Below are positions 13,401 through 28,400 of a stretch of 64,000 bases of DNA, in pieces. The position numbers and the translations under genes are program-made. Position 1 is the first letter of the stretch; each line of letters starts with the position of its first letter. Under the pieces are notes generated by a model that worked only from the letters and a program-made list of their open reading frames with translations, ran no database searches and was not told the DNA's origin. The stretch is taken from NCBI RefSeq assembly GCF_016859285.1, contig NC_053403.1, positions 22,618,948-22,682,947 of the forward strand, written 5' to 3'. The stretch is from Xiphias gladius. Its lineage: Eukaryota; Chordata; Actinopteri; Istiophoriformes; Xiphiidae.

Positions 13401-16400
13401 TAGTAGGGTGTGTCAGATATTTATTTAATCAACATTATATTTCTTCTGCTACTCATCTCAATTTTGAGTTTTATCTACAGGCTGTGAACATTATTTAGAC
13501 TGCCACTAAAACTAACTTTTTCTGGCAACAGAAAGTGCAGAGATCAAATGCATCTATGAATTTTAGTTATTTTTAACTTCAGTTACAAATGTTGAAACCT
13601 CAATCTAAATGTATTCAACAAGGGATTCAAAAGGATTTGATAAGCAGACAAGAGACTGGATGATAGAAGTCCTCACCAGTGTCCCCACGGTCCAACAGCA
13701 CCAGAGATCCAGTGCTGCCCTCCAGGAGTCCACTCAGGCACTCCAAGGTCTCTGCTGCTGCCAGGTTGATCTCATCTAGCAAGACCCAGTGACCCTTCTT
13801 CACCGCCTGAGCTAATGTTCCCTACAGAGGAAAAACAGGTCAGAGCTGCTACACCAAGGATATAAGGGATAAAGCTGAGGTCATACACACCTGTATATGA
13901 ATTTGTGTGACAGCTAGTGTGCAAAAGGGTTTAAGGAGATATATAGTACTTTGTACAAGTTAGTACATTTCTTATCCATCATGCAGTACCCTCAGGGAAG
14001 CATGTGTTGGGTCCCAGACTCATTTTGCGGCTACGACCCCAAACATACAGCCAGAGTCATAAAGAACTATGTTTAGCAACAAGAACAACAAGAAGAACAA
14101 CAAGGAGTCCTGTCACAGATGATATGGCCCCAAAGAGACCCAACCTCAATATCATTAAGTTAGTCTGGGATTAGATGAGAGACAGAGGATACTGAGACAG
14201 CCTAAATCCACCGAAGAACTGTGGAAAGCTCTCGAACATGCTTGGAGCAACCTAAAGTGCATTCGGAAAGTATTCCCGCCCCTTCAATTTTTTCATATTT
14301 TGTTATGTTGCAGACTTATGCTAAAAACAAAAAAAATAATTTTTTTCCCCTCATCAATCTACATTCAATACCCCAGAATGACAAAGCAAAATCTGAATTT
14401 TAGAAATGTTTGCAATTTTTTTTAAAAAAGGAAAAACTAAAATATCACATTGATATAAGTATTCAGACCCTTCGCTATCACACATGAAATTTATCTCAGG
14501 TGCCACCCACTTCTCTTGATCATCTTTGAGATGTTTCTACATCTTGATTCCACCTGTGGTAAACTCAGCTGATTGGTTGATTTGGAAACACAAAACCTGT
14601 CTATATAAAGTCTCACAGCTGACAAAGCATATCAGAGCAAAAACCAAGCCATGAGGTCAGAGGAACTGCCTGCAGAGCTGAGAGACAGGTATTGGTGAGG
14701 CACAGATCTTGGGAACCTCAAATGCAGCAGAAATTTTTTTGTAGCCTTCCCCAGATCTGTGTCTCGCTAGTATCTGTCTCTAAGCTCTACAGGCAGTTCC
14801 TTCGACCTCATGACTTGGTTTTTGCCCTGATACGCATGTGAAAAATATAAAGGGGTCTGAATACTTTCCTAAGTGTAGATTTTCGGCTTTAATTCAAGGG
14901 GTTTAAAAAAAAGATTGCATTAACCGTTGAGGAATTACAGCCTTTTTTATAAAAAGTCCCTCCTTTTGATAGGTTCGTTTCAAATCCACTGTGGTTGTTT
15001 ACAGAGACAAAGTTACGAAAATTGTGTTAATTTCCAAATACTAACGTACATAACTGTATTTTTGCCTTTATAGGACAGTTGACAGAAAAGAAAGTCAGAG
15101 TAGACGAGGGGAGAGAGACGGGGTATAACAGCAAAGGTCCCTGGGCAGAATCAAACAATGGACATTGCAGTTATGTAGTATGTCGGTGTCTTAACCATCA
15201 GAGTGCCCCCTTGAGGAGATTTTTAAGGTCTTTACCTCCACAAAAGCAAAGACCATGGCAGTTTCACAAGCTCGGATCTGCTGCTGGGTCTGACTCAGTT
15301 TTGCAGCAAGCGCCTCCCACTGCTCCTGCATCAAGGAAGCTGCACAAACACACACCAAATATTAGTAAGTCATTCAGTGTGCTTATAATAGGCAGTACAC
15401 TAACCGTTATCATTGTTTACACATTCTGGTACACTACCATTTGATTTCTCCTGCAGCTCCTTAGTGAGAGCAGACTTGCAAACATGGTCCATGAGTCTGA
15501 GCAGATCCTTCCAGCGCTTCTCCCTGAAGCAAGTCTGAACGTGACCCAGGAAGGTCAGGTTCTGCTTCCTTGAGTAGGTCTGAGAGAACAGGTGCTCAAA
15601 GGCCTCCCGCAGAGGGAGCAAGATCTGCTTGTGGTCTACTGGCTTGTACCTACATTGGACAGAAAAGTTTCAAACTAAATTTCTGCTTCAAAACAAAACA
15701 TAAATCTTGCTTTACACTCTGCTATCTGCCAGCAATGTGGACCCAATTTGTAATTTGCTCCTTTGGGACAATTTTGTAATTCTGAAAATGCTGAACATCA
15801 AGGCAAATGGTGATCGGACAAATGAGATATGACCAGGTCCCAATAATTAATGAATTTTAATCAGCACAAAACCAAGGGACATAATAAGGCTTTCATGCAG
15901 GACCCACTTATGAGAGGTTTTATCGCAAGTAACATCTTACATGCTCCTTCGTCTATTGCTGTATCTATTTGTCGTGTGTAGAAAGATGCTGATTGTTTTA
16001 TAGGATTAGATACAATACATGCAGTGGTCTCCTGCCTGTCATTGGTTGCTTAGTTCTATACTGACAAGGGAAAAACGCTCAAAAATAACCAGACTAAAAA
16101 AAAGGTTATCAGTTTTTTGTCAACTTCATAATTCTTATTATCAAGACTTTAAAATTGTTTATTGTTTAAAATGTTTAAGATTTTTAAGGCACCATTTGTG
16201 AGTCACTTACCCTCCGAGCAGGTCAGCAGTGTCACTCTGCTGGTTCATGTTCACAACCCGCAACCTGTATCCTGGATTGAAAACGCAATAGAGCATATTT
16301 GAATCAGGAGTGGTGACAAACCATTTGTAGACATTTATGAAGCAATTTGGGGTTCTAGGACATTTCAACATGTGGACAGGAGGAGCCGGAAATCAAACCA

Positions 16401-19400
16401 CCAACCTTTACTAGCTGACCCACAGCCAAGCTCGGCTCCTCTATCTATAAACCTGTGCTCACCTGTAACTCTGGCCAGGTGTTGTATAGTGGAGGTCTTT
16501 CCAGTTCCTGTCTCTCCCACCAGAAGAACAGGCTCTCTCTTGAGGACACACACCGCCAGCTGTTCCAGCAGCACAGCAGAGGGTCGAGTGGCAGCAAACA
16601 TCTGGTTGTCCCTGTCCATAAAAATAAAAAACACCTTCAGTGATTACACAATGGGTTGTATGAGTTGTAGATATTTGTATTTAGATACTCATGTTACAGT
16701 CTAGCCTCCTCAATAATAAAATACTTAATGCTTAAAAATGCTTGAAGGGTAAACTAATTTTTATCCCAATCCCATAAAGTTACATCACTTTGTTTCTAGC
16801 GTAAACACAAAACGAACTGAAAGTTGACAACTGTTTAGAAAGTATGCAGTGCCTAATATGCAATCACCTGTTGGAGCAAATCCTTTGTCCTTCATTTAAA
16901 TCAGTCTATAACTATTAGTTTTCCTACAGAAGCCCGGAGCAGCCATGTGTTTCTATTACTTTTTTAAAGTACATCAAATTTGGACAAGTTAATTATCTCT
17001 AAAAAACATGTGGCTGTTTTCCTTAGTGCCCTTTATCACAAATATAACATTACAGGTTTTCTTATATTTTGTCTGTTACATTTATTTACCTATTCATTTT
17101 TATTTTTTTTAATTATTTAATTGTATTGTAAATTTCTCTGTGAACCACTTAGGTCAACACCTGTTGTTTATAAATGTGCTCTAGAACTAAATTTGACTTA
17201 TTAGTAAAATTGGTTACTACAGAACCCATAAGTTCTGAAAGATAAAAAATATTCCATCTTTTGGGAGTTTGGGGCTCTGTAGGTCTTCTGTAGGCTATCC
17301 AGAATAACTGAGTTGCGTGTACTGCAGTAACTGAGTGGGGACTAGAGGCTTCTGTGGCCACAGCCGCCTAGTTACCATCTGCCAATAGCCTGTATGTGAG
17401 GCACTTAGCTACAGAAAATAACGTTACACTCTCCCCCTCTAAACTGCATGAGTCTCTGCATACACATTAGTCACACGTCGCGCCAACCACTACCACAGGT
17501 AAATTCTCAACCTGTGGGAAAAACACTGTGCATATATGGTGTAAATAGAGGTCAAAGGGGGTGGGTGGGCAGGATGTCTCACTTACACACTCAGCTGCAC
17601 CGCTTCACTCTGCTTTCGACCCAGAGTTACTCTGCCCACTGAAATCTCCAGCTCAGTCAGCAAGATGCCAGGCTGATATTTCTGAGAAAAGTACTGGGCC
17701 TGGAGAAAAACAATAGCCAGGAATCAAAATTACAATATGTTTTTTTGTATAAAATGTACATTATCATAGAATTTTAGACAGAAAAAAATTATTATTGATT
17801 ACAGCAATTCTCAAATTTTAAGGGGCTGAAATTTTCTTCACAATTTTTTGCCAAAAAATGCTTTTCAAAACCTTTTCTTTGGAGATGTTGAGCTTGCTTC
17901 CGATGATCTCAGCCATTCGCAGGCGACTTTCAGGATGAGAGAGCATGGCTGTGAAGCAGTCAAGAGCCTGACAAGGAGAAAGACCACGAAAAGGCATCAG
18001 CCAATAAAAATAATACACACAGAATCACAACAGCTTGTCTACTTGGAACTCTGACACAGTGGCATTAATCAAAAATCCATCTTCATTATCAAATTAAGAA
18101 GTGGGTATTTAAGAACAATATGACTGTATGAATGAACAATGCTAAACAAAATACAATTAAATGCTATTCTCTGTTATGTGGGAAGAATATTTATCTCTTT
18201 ATTTGTTTACTTTTTAAAAAGTTAAATCCACTAACCTCTTGGAAGACATGTTGTGCTGTGGCAGAGGAGGTACTATCAAAGTTGATGCAGATCCGCTCAC
18301 ACCATTTCAGTAGGTCCCTGTGGAATTATAAGGAAGATGATAAAATTAAAATTAACGTTACGTTTTTTTAATGTGTTTTGGGTAATCATAAGAGACAGCA
18401 GTCAATTTCTGGATAAAGAATGAGCAGCAGAGCAATATACATCATTTACAATTCAGGCTTTACATATTACCTATGGTGATCAGGAAGAAAATACAGCATG
18501 AGTGGAAAATATTGAAATAAAGCTCTACATTCACACTGCATGTAGGGACAAACAACATTTAAAAGAGTACACCACCAATTTATAATTGTGCTTTTACAGC
18601 AATGATGGACTCACGAATGACAGTTTTAACAAAAGGAGCAAAATTGATGTAACACAACCATAGAGGGTTTTTTTTTTTTTTTAAATTACACACATTCGTC
18701 ACTTGAGGAAATTTATCACACAGATTCACACAGCTCCATTTGGAGACACAAAAGGCTTTATACAACTTTTTTCACATATACAGTAGTACTTCCCAACACG
18801 TAGAAACACACTTTGCTGTGTTGTGGAAATTACCTGTAACCACTGAACACAATGAACACACAAAACACTGATGGGTTGATGATTAAAATATATTGTGCAA
18901 TATGGAGACAATACCCTAAAGGTGTCACAAGTCAGAAGGATATGTCTCAAAGAATAAAATAAAGTCTCGCTTTTATAGTTTTTTTTCAGAGACATAAGAC
19001 TAGAACATGATTGACCATCTGCCTAAAAACAACCTGACATTAACCAATTGGCAAGAGGCCACATTAGGTTCACAAGCTGTCCACACTCTAACAGGAGCTG
19101 ACCATATGCATAAGATAAATTACAAGGGGCCTTTGCTTAGTGATAACACAAAACATCTAGTTTCACTTTAAAATCCCTCGGCTACCTCTCTTCAAAGCAT
19201 AGAAACATAATTGAATAAATGATAAAGAAATGATGCATATTAATTTTACTTCCACAGATGTTTAAAATCAGCAGAACGCCACCTTTATTAATAATAACAA
19301 GTTTATTAATAATAACTTTACGGAAAGTTGTTATTAGTAATAGCGTTAGTATAGGCTTATACTGTTTACAGTATACTGTTAACAGTGACTAGTTAATCAA

Positions 19401-22400
19401 TACGTAAAACAAAAAAGCATTCATATGGAAAAATCCAAAAGCACAAGGGCAATTGAGTGATCTCTTATGTGAGGAGGTGTTTATAAAGCTGTTACCAAAA
19501 AGGGATGCCCTGGCACGACCTGGTGATTCTGTGATTCCAGTCAATCGTCCAGAGGACAGTCAATCAATAATCTATTGAACACAGCAGCAGCTAGTGGAAA
19601 GCTAATTAAAGTTGTGGAGGCTTCCACTGCAGACTGGCTGGTAGTTTTGATTGGGGGGTAGGGGCCTCAATGATGATCACTGTCAGGATGAAGTCTCTGC
19701 TGTTAGGCAGTAATGGTGCAGATGATGTTGATAAGTGACTGGTCATGGAGAAAATTCAACACTTTGCAAGGAATGAAACTCTTGTTTTGACAAACAGTAC
19801 TAAGCAGATAAATGTGAGTCCCACAGTGCACTGCACTGAGATACATCCAATCAATAAGCTTCTGCTTGGTCACCAATGATGGCATAAACTTAGATGTTAC
19901 TGTATCGATCCATGCAGCAATTTTAATCAATTCAATTTCGCAATAACTATGCATCTAAAATAGAGTGTTTTGTTCAACAACGTGGTGTTAGGAGTATGTT
20001 TGAGCCTCAGTTTACTTGTGGTGGATAGTACTACTCAGCCTGTGTAAACAGTTGTTTAAAGTCTTCAGTTGCTCTGGAGAAGCGTTGATGATGATATCAG
20101 CAATGTTATTTTCTTCGGTTAGACTTGAGATTTCGAATATTTGACAGAAAACATGCATTATAAACTGAGGGCATGGAGTTTTAACGATAAGGGCATTTAA
20201 CAGAAAAGGAAGGTCTAATGCAAGACACGACTGAGTTGCCTAATGGGAATGTTTTTGAAAGTTGTCACACACTAGGGACTAAAAGTCAAGATATCTCAAC
20301 CTTTGCTGCAATGATTTTTTTCACCACTCTCTTTTAATTTGTGTCAAGCAAGTCCCCCCACTCTATGGACGTGGAATACTAAATCACTGGTGTACCTCTT
20401 TAAAAGGCGATGTAGTCCTATATTGATCCATAAAAATAATGACAAAAGATTTGCTGCAAAAATGGTAACAAGTGTGGCAGATACGTTGATAGGTTTGGTT
20501 TACCAAAATTAACGCATAAATTGGCATATTTCTTCAACTTTTGAGAAAAACAATAAGTTAACTGCTCCTAGCAATTGCCAATTGCAGCTTCCATGTTGAC
20601 TGAAAATGACAGCAGGACAGATACAGTGCATTCACAAAATATTCAGACTCTTTCACCTTTTTCACATTTTGTTATGTTGCAACCTCATACTAAGATTGTT
20701 ATATTAATTTTTTCCCTCGTCGATCTACACTCAATAACCCATATTGACAAAGCGAAAAAAGAATTTGGGAAATTTTTGCAAATTTATTGAAAAGGGAAAA
20801 ACTGAAATATCACATCGACATAAGTATTCAGACCTCTTACTCATTGCTTAGTTGAAGCACCTTTGGCCACTCCTGTTGGAAGGTGAACATTCAGCCCAGT
20901 CTGAGGTCCTGAGCGCTCTGGACCATGTTCTAATCAAGGATACCTCTGCACTTTTCTCTGTTTAGTTTTCCCTCAAACCTGACAAGTCTCCCTGTCCCTG
21001 CCACTGAAAAACACCCCCACAGCATGATTCTGCCACCACCATGATTCACTGTTGGGATGGTATTGGGCAGGTGATGAGCGGTGCCTTGTTTCCACCAGCC
21101 ATGACACGTAGAATTGAGGCAAAACAGTTCAATCTTGGCTTCATCAGACCAGAGAATCTTGTTTCTCACAGTCTGAGAGTCCTTTAGGTGCTTTTTTTTC
21201 ATCTCCCATCTCCCAACAGGATGTCTGGAGCACAGCCAGAGCGACCATCAGGTTCTTGGTCACCGCTTTTACCAAAGGCCCTTCTCCCCTGAATGCTCAG
21301 TTTGGCAGGGTGGCCAGCTCTTGGAAGAGTCCTGGTTGTTCCAAAGTTCTTCCATTTAAGAATTATGGAAGCCACTATGCTCCTGGGAACCTTCAATGCA
21401 GCAGAAATATTTTGTAGCCTTCTGTAGATCTATTTCCATTCTACCAAACTGGAAGAATCCCACTTAACCTGGCATGATAGTCTTAAAACTTAAAGGAAGG
21501 CCCTCTGTAATGCTAGGGCAACCTATTACTCATTTTTAATAGAGGAAAGTAAAAACAACCCCTGGTTTCTTTTCAGCACTGTAGCCGGGCTGACAGAGTC
21601 ATAGCTCCGTTGATCCATGTATTCCCATAGCTCTCAGTAGTGACGATTTCATGAGCTTCTTTAATGATAAAATTCGAATTATTAAAGACAAAATTCACCA
21701 CCTCCTGCCCTAAACCGGCACCGATTTATCTTCAAACACAGGAACCTTAGAAACAGCTGTAAAACCTGATGTATACTGAGACAGTTTTTCTCCCGTTGAC
21801 CTTCACCAACTTACTTCAACAATGTCTTCATCTAAACCATCAACCTGTCTCTTAGACCCCATCCCAACTAGGCTGCTTAAGGAAGTTTCAGCCTTAGTTA
21901 GCACTTCTTTACTAGGTATAATCAATCTGTCTTTATTAACAGGCTTTGTACCGCAGTCCTTTAAAACAGCTGTAATTATACCACTTCTTAAAAAGCCTAC
22001 TCTTGATCCCAATGTTTTAGCCAACTATAGACCCATATCTAACCTTCCCTTTCTCTCTAAGATCCTTGAGAAAGCTGTCGCAAACCAATTGTGACTTTTT
22101 TCATGATAATAGTTTATTTGAGGCTTTTCAGTCAGGATCTGTGTACATTATAGCACAGAGACAGCACTGGTGAAAGTTACAAATGACTTGTCTCTGTACT
22201 TTCCGTGTTAGACCTCAGTGCTGCATTTTGACACTGTTGACCATCACACACTATTCCAGATACTGGAACATTTAATTGGCATTAAAGGAACCGATCTAAG
22301 CTGGTTTAAGTCCTTTTTATCAGATCAATTCTAGTGTGTGCACATTAACGATAAATCCTACATATACTCAAAAGTTAGTCACAGAGTTTCAACTTATGTA

Positions 22401-25400
22401 TGTTTCCTTTAGGCATTATTATTGGGAAACACTCCTGAACTTCCATTGTTATGCAGATGATACCCAATTGTATTTGTCAATGAAGCCTGACGAAACCAAC
22501 GAAATCAGTTAGCTAAACTTCAAGCATGCCTTAAGGACATCAAGACCTGGATGACCAGCAACTTTCTGCTGTTAAACTCTGAAGTTATTGTGCTTGGCCC
22601 CCAACACCTGAGAAACACAGTATCTAATGATATAATTACTCTAGATGGCACCGTCCTGGCCTCCAGCACCACTGTTAGGAATCTCGAAGTTATCTTTGAT
22701 CAGGATATGTCCTTTAACCCCCACATAAAACAAACTTCATGGCCTGCCTTTTTTCACCTACGTAACATTGTAAAAATAAGCCACATCCTGTCTCAAAAAG
22801 AAGCAGAACAACTAGTACATGCTTTTGTTACTTCTAGGCTGGATTATTGCTACTTCTAGGCTGGATTATTGCAAATCCTTATTATCAGGCTGTCCCAACA
22901 AATCTTTAAATAATCTCCAGCTGATCCAAAATGCTGCAGCACAAGTACTGACAGGAACAAGGAAAAGAGATCATATTTCTCCTGTGTTAGCTTCTCTCCC
23001 TGTAAAATTCATACACCATCATATCTTAAAAAACTCATAGTACCAGTATTTGCCCAGTAGAACACTGCACTCCCAGAACGCAGGCTTGCTTGTGGTTCCT
23101 AGAGTCTCCAAAAGCAGAATGCGAGGCAGAGCCTCAGCTATCAGGCTCCTCTACTGTGGAACCATCTTCCGGTTAGGGTCCAGGAGGCAGACACCCTCTC
23201 CACATTTAAAAGTAGGCTTAAAACCTTCCTTTTTGATAAAGCTTACAGGCTCAGGCTTGGCTTGAACCACCCCCTAGTTATGCTGCTATACTTCTGGACT
23301 GCCGAAGGACTTCCCATGATGCACCAAGCTCCTCTCTCCTCCTCTTCCTTTCCATCTGCATGCATTAATATCCCATCAATGCTTGTTACTAACTTGACTT
23401 CTTCTCTCTCCCATAGTTTTGTGCTTTCTCGTCCCTCTCCGCTATCCTCACTTCTGCACTATCATTATCTGTCACTTTCTGCAGTTATTTCTGCCCCTGG
23501 TACTGCAGAGTGTGGATCTAACACTGCAAACCACCTACTGCCCCCATGATCCTGCTCAGCACCCACAGCTTCATTTATTATGATTACCATTACTATTATT
23601 ATATTTAGTTTTAATTGTATTATTATTCAACCTATGATTATTAGTTTATTATTAGTCTCATTATTGTTATACATCTTTATGCTGTACCTGTACTGTGCTA
23701 TGCCCCCCCCCCCCAAGATAACCTCTTATTTGATTTGGCGCTATATAAATAAAATTGATTTGAATTCAATTATTTTTGTAATGAATACATACACAGAAAA
23801 TATAAAAATAAGATTTTTGGAATGTGTACAAAGTCTGCATTTGTATTTAAAAATTCTCAGTGTAATACAGTGTAATTCTGCAAAAAACAGCGGAATGTGA
23901 TATGTTCATTCTAGTGTCTTATCCTGAAATCACAATCTAAAGATAAGAAATCAATTCACTGCTTAAAATCTTCATTTAAAATGCGACACACATAAAGTAA
24001 AGAGAGAGCAAAGAAAGTAGTGAGCTGGGCCTGACCTCAGTGACAGGGCTCTTCCATCCAGCAGTGTGCTTTTGTTCTCAGACTTGTGCTGCTGGGTGTC
24101 GTCAGGGCTTTGGAGAATGCTTGTGTCCGAGTCAGAGTGTCTCTCCCCAGTTAGCTGACAGTAGATATCCAGCAGACGGTCTGTCACTACTGTCAGCCTA
24201 GGATACCTGCTGATGAGCACCTAAATGCAGAGAGATGGGGTAAACTAAGAATAGATGACGGAAATTCTGTGATCACAAAAGTTATATACCCAGATGTTAA
24301 ACCAGCAACATAAGATAAGAAAATAAGATTTAAGTTTTTGTAGTAATATTTTACAGAGAAATGGGAAACTGGTGAAAAATAAAATACAATTAGGGTAACA
24401 AATTATAGCATACTGACCAGAAATATCATGGACAAAGATATTAGTAACACTCACCTTCTTCAGCTCTTCTCTTGTCATGTTGCCCATTTGCAGCTTGGTC
24501 CAGTACTTGTCCAGCAGTGCTGCATGAGAGTTCTGTGGCTTGTGCCAACTGCCACCACTGTAGTACATCCTGCAATGCACAAATATGACTTTCATTTATC
24601 GGTAACTTATGTACAGCAACTTTCGTAATTTTTCAAAAAAGTAAATCCAACAATCCACATTATGCAGTGATTGGCCAGGTGTGTGGCAGCATGAAAATAC
24701 AGGGTTTGAACTTCTCTCTCAAGCTCTCCTTTTTCATCACTAAACTACCTCCGCCACTTCTTGTGAGTACAACCAAGTGTGTGCTGCTGTTATTCAGAAT
24801 CAGAATCAGCTTAATTGGTCAAGTATTTTTGTGGATACAAGCAGTTAAAGATGTTAAAGATGACAGGACTTGGTCAAAACCTAGTGTATGCCTGGACTGC
24901 CCTTTGCTTCTCTCCTACTCTCTGTGCTCACAGGTACAGTAATTTAATACAGTCGAATTCCCAATAAACCTCAAATACATTTTTTTTCCTTCTTTCAGTT
25001 GTCAGACAACGGAAAAAGTATGAAATAGTGACTGAAATGTGGCCCATTAAGACTACATGTTAACCAGAAGTCACTTCCAAGCCATTTCCAAGCTGCTGCT
25101 CTGCTCAAATCCTGATTTTATAACCGCGACATCATCTGACGAAATCACCATACGCAAATGTTAAGAGAACAACAACACTTAGTCGGCTGTCCATTGGTGT
25201 ATCTTCATCACTCAGTCACGCAGCATTCGGCTGTACAACGGTGTAACTTTAACATGCGTTCAGTCAGTCACTGACAATCACGTTTATAGGGCTTGCCCCA
25301 CTGTTGCTGTCCAGCCAAAAAAACACGACTATTATGTACAAGCAAAAAGGTGAAAAATAAAAAAATACAAATGTTTCTTGAATGTGGTCTGTTGATTATA

Positions 25401-28400
25401 AACTAAAAAAGATGCACAAAAGACACAGAGTTCTTTGAGAAATTTTTGGGAAGTGGGCGGATCCAACCAGAGGAGGCTACAATGGGAGGCTTTCTAACTG
25501 TGGCCATTTAGAACGGGTAGAACAGGTACCCTTAAACATGGTCAGACACATTGTCTAACCATGTGCAGAGTGTGAGGAGACACATCCAAATAGTGAAAAA
25601 TCATGTTACTCCCGAAAATGTGATAATCATCACATTACAACAGTGCATATAAATGCTGAGAATGTAGAACTAGGGCAGCCAGGATGTTGCTGCATACATA
25701 CATTTAAAAGGCAATGATTCTTACCTTCTTGTTGCAAAGAACTGAAATCCAGGTGCAACATCGATACAATCCTCCCGTCCTGGAATCATCAGCTTTTTAT
25801 TCTCCATTAAAGGTAGGAGTACAGATATCTAAAAAGGAACATTTTATTCCAGTTGTGGATTGTTGCAATGTTATATAAGGATTAGTACTAAAAATCATAT
25901 GTTTATTAAGAATCTATTCTGAAAATGTATTGTGACAAGCCTAGGTTGAGGTATATAGAGTAAGCATTGGAAAAGGAAATATGAAGGGGAAATTCTATAC
26001 AGTTCTCAACAAGTTTTAACCCACCACATCCAGAGGTGCATGGTCAATGTCTTCCAAGAGGATCCAGTGGCCTTTAGATACAGCTTGTGTCAGTGTTCCT
26101 GGCTGCCACACAAACTTCCCTGGAATATCGGTACAACAGTACATCCCAAGCAGCATCTGTAACACAAACACAACACATTTGCAATTTTCAGCCTTTCATC
26201 TAACTTCCATTCCAGCAATTCAGTATTGCTCTTCCATATAGGTGGGGGACTCACAAGTGACATATTAATTAAAAAAAAAAAAAAACGGTCAAAATTAAAG
26301 TTGCAAAGAGCGAGAAATCCTGACTTTTAGTCTGTAGTATAAGGAGCTCCAAAGCTACATAAACGCAACTTCATAGCATCTTTAATTAAACCACAACTGC
26401 CTCCTAAATGCCCACTACTTTCAAACCTCTCATCTCCAGTTTGTAACTGCCTCAAAGCCAAGTAGAGATAACACTGATCACTATGATATTATCAGGGTTA
26501 TTTTTTTCAAACTTTGGAAAGCTCCTCCAGAGCCACAGAAGACATTATATGACTGTTTTCACAGAGAGTAGTAATCCTCATATCTAGTGAAGTGAAGTGA
26601 ATTTAATTTATAAAATTGGTGGAGTGCCCCTTTAAGTTTAGGTTGATTCCATGCTCTCTCACCTTGCTGTCAGTTTGATCCCCAAGTTGGACCTTGAGAA
26701 TATCTGTAGCTTTTGTATGTCCTGTGATAGCGGCCATAAATTCTACCAAGGCAGTTTTACTGCATCCAATAGGACCCTCAAGGAGGACAGGCTTTTGGGA
26801 AGCTACTGCCAATGCCAGTCTTCTCAGATTACGGCATGTTGAGTCAACCAGCACCAGATCCTTTTGGTTCATCTATGAATAAAGTGTAACATTGGAAATT
26901 AACAACAACCAAAAAAAAAAAAAGCAGCAACCCTTTTATGTGAAAGAATACATACCTTTTCAGCCTGTCTAGGTACTATCCTGGGTAGTACAACACCAAA
27001 GACTGCTACAACATTCTCGGAAAGGTCCTCTGATACCACTTGGCCCCTGGTAAACTTATTAGCTTTCTCCTGGCGCCACATCACAGAACCTTGATTGGCT
27101 AACACCAGGGCCTTTTCTACCTCCAGCTGCTGAGTTTCCTCCAAAGCTCTAAACAAGAAACAAAACAAAAGTCATGACTTGCTTAGAAACCATAATTTCA
27201 TATCTATCTATATGCATACATACACACATACACATATATAAACACACACATATACACACACTCAGACACAAACACACATTCACACACACATATATCTACA
27301 CGTACGTACATACATACACACACACACACACACACATATATACACATACATACATACACATACACACACATATATACACATACATACATACATACATAGA
27401 CACACACACACATATATATCCACCATTACAACCAACATTAAAACCAGTAACTAGCCTTAATGTTGTGGTTGATTGGTGTAGGCAAGCAATGCCTTTAGGT
27501 ACTGTACAAATTTCAAGGTAACAGCAATGTTGAAATTGTAGACAACTTCTTTCTTCTTGTAGTTCATTAACTCTCTTTCGTTCATTCATTCAACATACAC
27601 AATTTTTAAAAAGAATATGTTCACAGTTGTATGTATACACTGTGCTGTTTTATACACCTTATAGACTCACCACCATTGCTACCATGCTACCACTGATGTT
27701 TCAATGGTGGCATTCAAATGAATTATTTTCCATAATATTCATCCCTAAATATGATAATGGATAACGAAAACAAAAGGTACATACTTAATTTTCATGTGCA
27801 GGATCTCATCATTTGTCAGCACCTTTCTGAGAAAGATGGTTTTCTGATTATCAGTCATATGAGAGACCAGTGCTAAACACTGGGCTGTGTACCTGTTGGA
27901 AACAATGGGAAAATACAGTATGTTTGGTTAAATAAGCAGAAAGCAAAAATATTATACAAAAAGCTGTAGCAAAGTCAGACAACAGTTTTAATACTGTTGT
28001 AACAGCTAAATGTAAAACATTAAGGCAGACATGGCAGGGATAAAACAAAGGGTCTTAACCACAAATATTATAGAAAAATATTAACACATGATGTGATCAT
28101 AGGGGGTTCCTGAAGGAATATGTTGAAGTTTGGATATTGGTTTACCGCTCACTTCCATCCTGGCAGTAAATATGCCAGGAAATCAGAAAAATGTTTGGAT
28201 GTCAGTGAAGCAAACAAACTACAAATCATACATCTCTTCCCCATTATCATTGTCAGCTTCTGGACTGAGCTACATTAAAAGGCTATATCTCACCCAAACT
28301 TCTTTCAATATTGACCTAAACCTAATCAAATTAAAGTTGAGACTTGGCACTTTAATGTTGTATCAATTTTTATATTTCAAATTGAATGTGCCGAAGCACG

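Noticed and set aside
20930..21396. Transposase-like frames as an active or domesticated gene
   Set aside because: The two parts are in different frames, one transposon end is missing and many similar broken copies occur in the window.
27198..27420. Open frames across the CA/TACA microsatellite
   Set aside because: They encode only low-complexity Thr/His or Cys/Val repeats caused by the simple sequence.
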